This document shows, piece after piece, positions 54,935 to 56,734 of a stretch of DNA of 56,734 nucleotides (position 1 is its first letter; each line of letters opens with the position of its first letter). A program made the translations under genes and the position numbers. The stretch is from Streptomyces bikiniensis (GTDB lineage Bacteria > Actinomycetota > Actinomycetes > Streptomycetales > Streptomycetaceae), in the NCBI GenBank assembly GCA_000716465.1, contig JNWL01000047.1:1-56734 (forward strand), given 5' to 3'. Below the pieces are notes generated by a model, which was not told where the DNA came from, ran no database searches, and saw nothing but the letters and a program-made list of their open reading frames with translations.

Positions 54935-56137
54935 GTGATCGACACCGGCGACATCGACGTCTTCCTCGGCCTGGACGTCGGCAAGGGCGAACACCACGCC
55001 ACCGCCGTCACCCCGGCCGGGAAGAAGGCGTTCGACAAGCGCCTGCCCAACACCGAACCCAAGCTCCGCGAGCTGTTCGCGAAACTTCAGGCCAAGCACG
55101 GGACGGTGCTGGTCGTGGTCGACCAGCCGGCCTCGATCGGAGCCCTGCCGCTCGCAGTCGCCCGCGACATGGGCTGCCCGGTCGCCTACCTGCCAGGGCT
55201 GACGATGCGGCGGATCGCCGACCTTTACCCAGGTGAGGCGAAGACGGACGCGAAGGACGCGTTCATCATCGCGGACGCGGCCCGCGCCATGCCGCACACG
55301 CTGCGGGCGATCGACGGCGAGGACGAGACGATCGCCGAGCTGGAGATGATCGTCGGGTTCGACGACGACCTGGCCGGCGAGGCCACCCGGGTCGCGAACC
55401 GGCTGCACGGCCTGCTGACCCAGATCCACCCGTCGCTGGAACGGGTACTGGGGCCGCGGTTGCAGCACCCGGCCGTCCTGACGCTACTGGAGCGGTTCGG
55501 GTCACCGGCACAGATACGCAAGGCGGGTCGAAGGCGGCTGGTCACGCTGCTGCGGCCGAAGGCACCGCGAATGGCCGAGCGTCTGGTCGAGGAGATCTTC
55601 GCCGCCCTGGACGAGCAGACCGTGACCGTTCCGGGGACCGAGGCGGCCACGCTGATCGTCCCGAGCCTGGCCGGGTCCCTGACCGCTGTGCTTGACCAGC
55701 GGAAACTGCTGGCCGGGCGGATCGAGGAACTCCTGGAGGACCACCCTCTTTCGAAGGTCCTGACGTCGATGCCGGGAGTCGGCGTCAGGACCGGAGCCCG
55801 CATCCTGATCGAGGTCGGCGACGGCAGCACCTTCCCGACCGCCGGCCACCTCGCAGCCTATGCCGGTCTCGCCCCTGCCACCCGGAGTTCCGGTTCATCG
55901 ATCCGCGGCGAGCAACCCTCCAGACGGGGAAACAAGCAGCTCAAACGGGCCTTCTTCCTCTCCGCGTTCGCCGCCCTGGGCGACCCGGCATCCCGGGCCT
56001 ACTACGACAAGAAGATCGCCCAGGGCAAGCATCACACCCAGGCCCTGCTCTGCCTCGCCAGACGACGAGCCGACGTCCTCTTCGCGATGCTCCGGGACGG
56101 AACCTTCTACGAACCCCAACCCGTCCGAGCGACTTGA
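54935..56137 (+). CDS. IS110-family transposase (DEDD type)
   Basis: A complete 400-residue transposase. The N-terminal RuvC-like catalytic domain has FLGLDVGKGEHHATAV (first Asp), VLVVVDQPASIGALPL (second acidic site) and EAKTDAKDAFIIADAA (last Asp residues). The C-terminal transposase_20 domain carries LTSMPGVGVRTGARILIEVG and the Ser-containing LAAYAGLAPATRSSGSSIRG. GTG 54935 has GGAGGGG upstream. Confidence 0.93.
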   Translation: MIDTGDIDVFLGLDVGKGEHHATAVTPAGKKAFDKRLPNTEPKLRELFAKLQAKHGTVLVVVDQPASIGALPLAVARDMGCPVAYLPGLTMRRIADLYPGEAKTDAKDAFIIADAARAMPHTLRAIDGEDETIAELEMIVGFDDDLAGEATRVANRLHGLLTQIHPSLERVLGPRLQHPAVLTLLERFGSPAQIRKAGRRRLVTLLRPKAPRMAERLVEEIFAALDEQTVTVPGTEAATLIVPSLAGSLTAVLDQRKLLAGRIEELLEDHPLSKVLTSMPGVGVRTGARILIEVGDGSTFPTAGHLAAYAGLAPATRSSGSSIRGEQPSRRGNKQLKRAFFLSAFAALGDPASRAYYDKKIAQGKHHTQALLCLARRRADVLFAMLRDGTFYEPQPVRAT

Positions 56138-56179
56138 GACCTGCTTGCCCTCCGCCCAAGCTCATGGTCGGCTACGGCC

Positions 56180-56473
56180 ATGGGGGACGAGAATTCCGAG
56201 CACTTGGCACTCATCCGTCGCTGGCTCGCGGGCGAAACCGTCAACAACACCGTCGGCATCAAGGTCGTCAGTGGCCCCTTCCACGGACGGACCAAAATCG
56301 TCGAGCTCGACCAGTCAGGACTGCCACCCGCAGGCTTCCGAGGTCGCACCGGTCGAACATCAGGACCCTGGAACTCCGCCGCCAAACACATCTACCTGGC
56401 AGTTCGAGCCCCCGACACCTCTGCGGGCTGGATCTACGAATACGCAGGCATCGACACAGCGGCGGATGGCTGA
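56180..56473 (+). CDS. Small unknown protein next to the IS110 transposase
   Basis: A 97-residue frame from ATG 56180: SEHLALIRRWLAGETVNNTV, VSGPFHGRTKIVELDQSGLP, AAKHIYLAVRAPDTSAGWIY. It has a protein-like composition, no signal peptide and no known motif. It lies between the IS110 transposase and the resumed host gene, so it may be part of the inserted DNA. Function unknown. Confidence 0.5.
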   Translation: MGDENSEHLALIRRWLAGETVNNTVGIKVVSGPFHGRTKIVELDQSGLPPAGFRGRTGRTSGPWNSAAKHIYLAVRAPDTSAGWIYEYAGIDTAADG

Positions 56474-56529
56474 CGCACGCTCCGCCGCCACCGGGGGCAC
56501 CCCAACAGCTTGACCAAAGAGATAGGGGC

Positions 56530-56734
56530 CCCCCGCACGTCAGGCACTGCTCGTCCTGGCCCATCTACGGTGCGGTGACACCTACGCCCAGCTCGCTGCC
56601 GGGTTCGACATCGGGATCGCGACCGTCTACCGCTACATACGTGAAGCCGTCGAGGCCCTGGCCGCCCTCGCCCCATCCCTGGCCGAGGCGGTGCGGACGG
56701 TCCGGGCGAAGGCGTTCGCCATCCTCGACGGCAC
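56530..56734 (+). pseudogene. Resumed transposase gene (3' part, runs off the window)
   Basis: The frame opens after a TAG at about 56526 and reads PPARQALLVLAHLRCGDTYA, then GFDIGIATVYRYIREAVEAL, the helix-turn-helix of IS5-like transposases, and KAFAILDGT, where the first catalytic Asp lies. It continues past the window edge. Its N-terminus is at 54580-54693. Confidence 0.65.

Larger units (their letters stand above)
54694..56529 (+). mobile_element. IS110-family insertion (boundaries approximate)
   Basis: About 1.8 kb lies between the two halves of the split transposase gene and contains the IS110-type transposase (54935-56137) and a small frame (56180-56473). IS110 elements usually lack inverted ends and target duplications, so the limits are set only by where the host gene stops (about 54693, in a C run) and resumes (about 56530, also after a C run). 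Part of the right side might be a separate insertion. Confidence 0.55.

Overview
This is high-GC actinomycete DNA, almost certainly Streptomyces. Supporting features are GTG starts with overlapping stop/start pairs, TTA (bldA-type) leucine codons, Streptomyces-like insertion sequences, and long colinear megasynthase genes. All assignments come from reading the translated sequence by eye; no search was run.

Layout. (1) 1-2.05 kb is a graveyard: a transposase tail, a frameshifted small gene, a broken copy of a gene pair seen again at 50.8-52.3 kb, and an EF-hand fragment. (2) 2.06-4.92 kb (minus) is a compact class III lanthipeptide locus: a LanKC synthetase, a 37-residue precursor just downstream, and a near-perfect terminator. 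(3) 5.15-7.54 kb is an IS5-type transposase gene split by a second, 1522-bp IS-like element with 22-bp perfect inverted ends, a 3-bp target duplication and a passenger gene. (4) 7.5-12.7 kb is accessory DNA: an acetyltransferase, two unknown cytosolic proteins, an array of TCCAC/GTGGA near-palindromes, plasmid-like fragments and a monooxygenase fragment.

(5) 13.2-40.8 kb (minus) is one tightly coupled ten-gene NRPS-PKS operon. In transcription order: a KAS III-like enzyme, a discrete ACP, an acyl-ACP dehydrogenase (FkbI type), a glyceryl-ACP-forming FkbH-type HAD protein, an A-T didomain protein, a KS/dead-AT/PCP/C protein, an FkbK-type dehydrogenase, an NRPS (dead C-A-T-E-C-TE), an NRPS (C-A-T-C-A-T-E-C) and MbtH. 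The Fkb-type genes should make hydroxymalonyl-ACP; no FkbG-type O-methyltransferase is present. The AT of the PKS protein has lost its catalytic motif, and several C domains sit at protein C-termini without a following A-T. The chemistry probably depends on trans interactions. An ArsR-like regulator lies just downstream.

(6) A divergent promoter region at 40.8-40.95 kb leads to an M23-family peptidase. It is convergent with (7), a probable linaridin RiPP operon at 41.8-49.7 kb (minus): two 63-residue precursors, each with the linaridin leader motif PxxxTP, then a hairpin, a LinH-type membrane/alpha-beta-hydrolase fusion, a small LinL/SdpA-like protein, an N-methyltransferase, an ABC exporter, a phytoene-desaturase-like FAD enzyme and a double NTF2-fold protein. 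No CypD-like decarboxylase is seen. Both precursor cores are Gly/Ala/Val-rich and poor in Thr, unlike described linaridins as I remember them. This is the best candidate for something undescribed.

(8) 50.8-56.7 kb is accessory again: the intact counterpart of the 1.5-kb remnant, a small secreted Cys-containing protein, a SAM methyltransferase, and an IS110-family element that has split another transposase gene. Three different peptide-type biosynthetic loci between mobile-element debris suggest a chromosome-arm island or a large plasmid.
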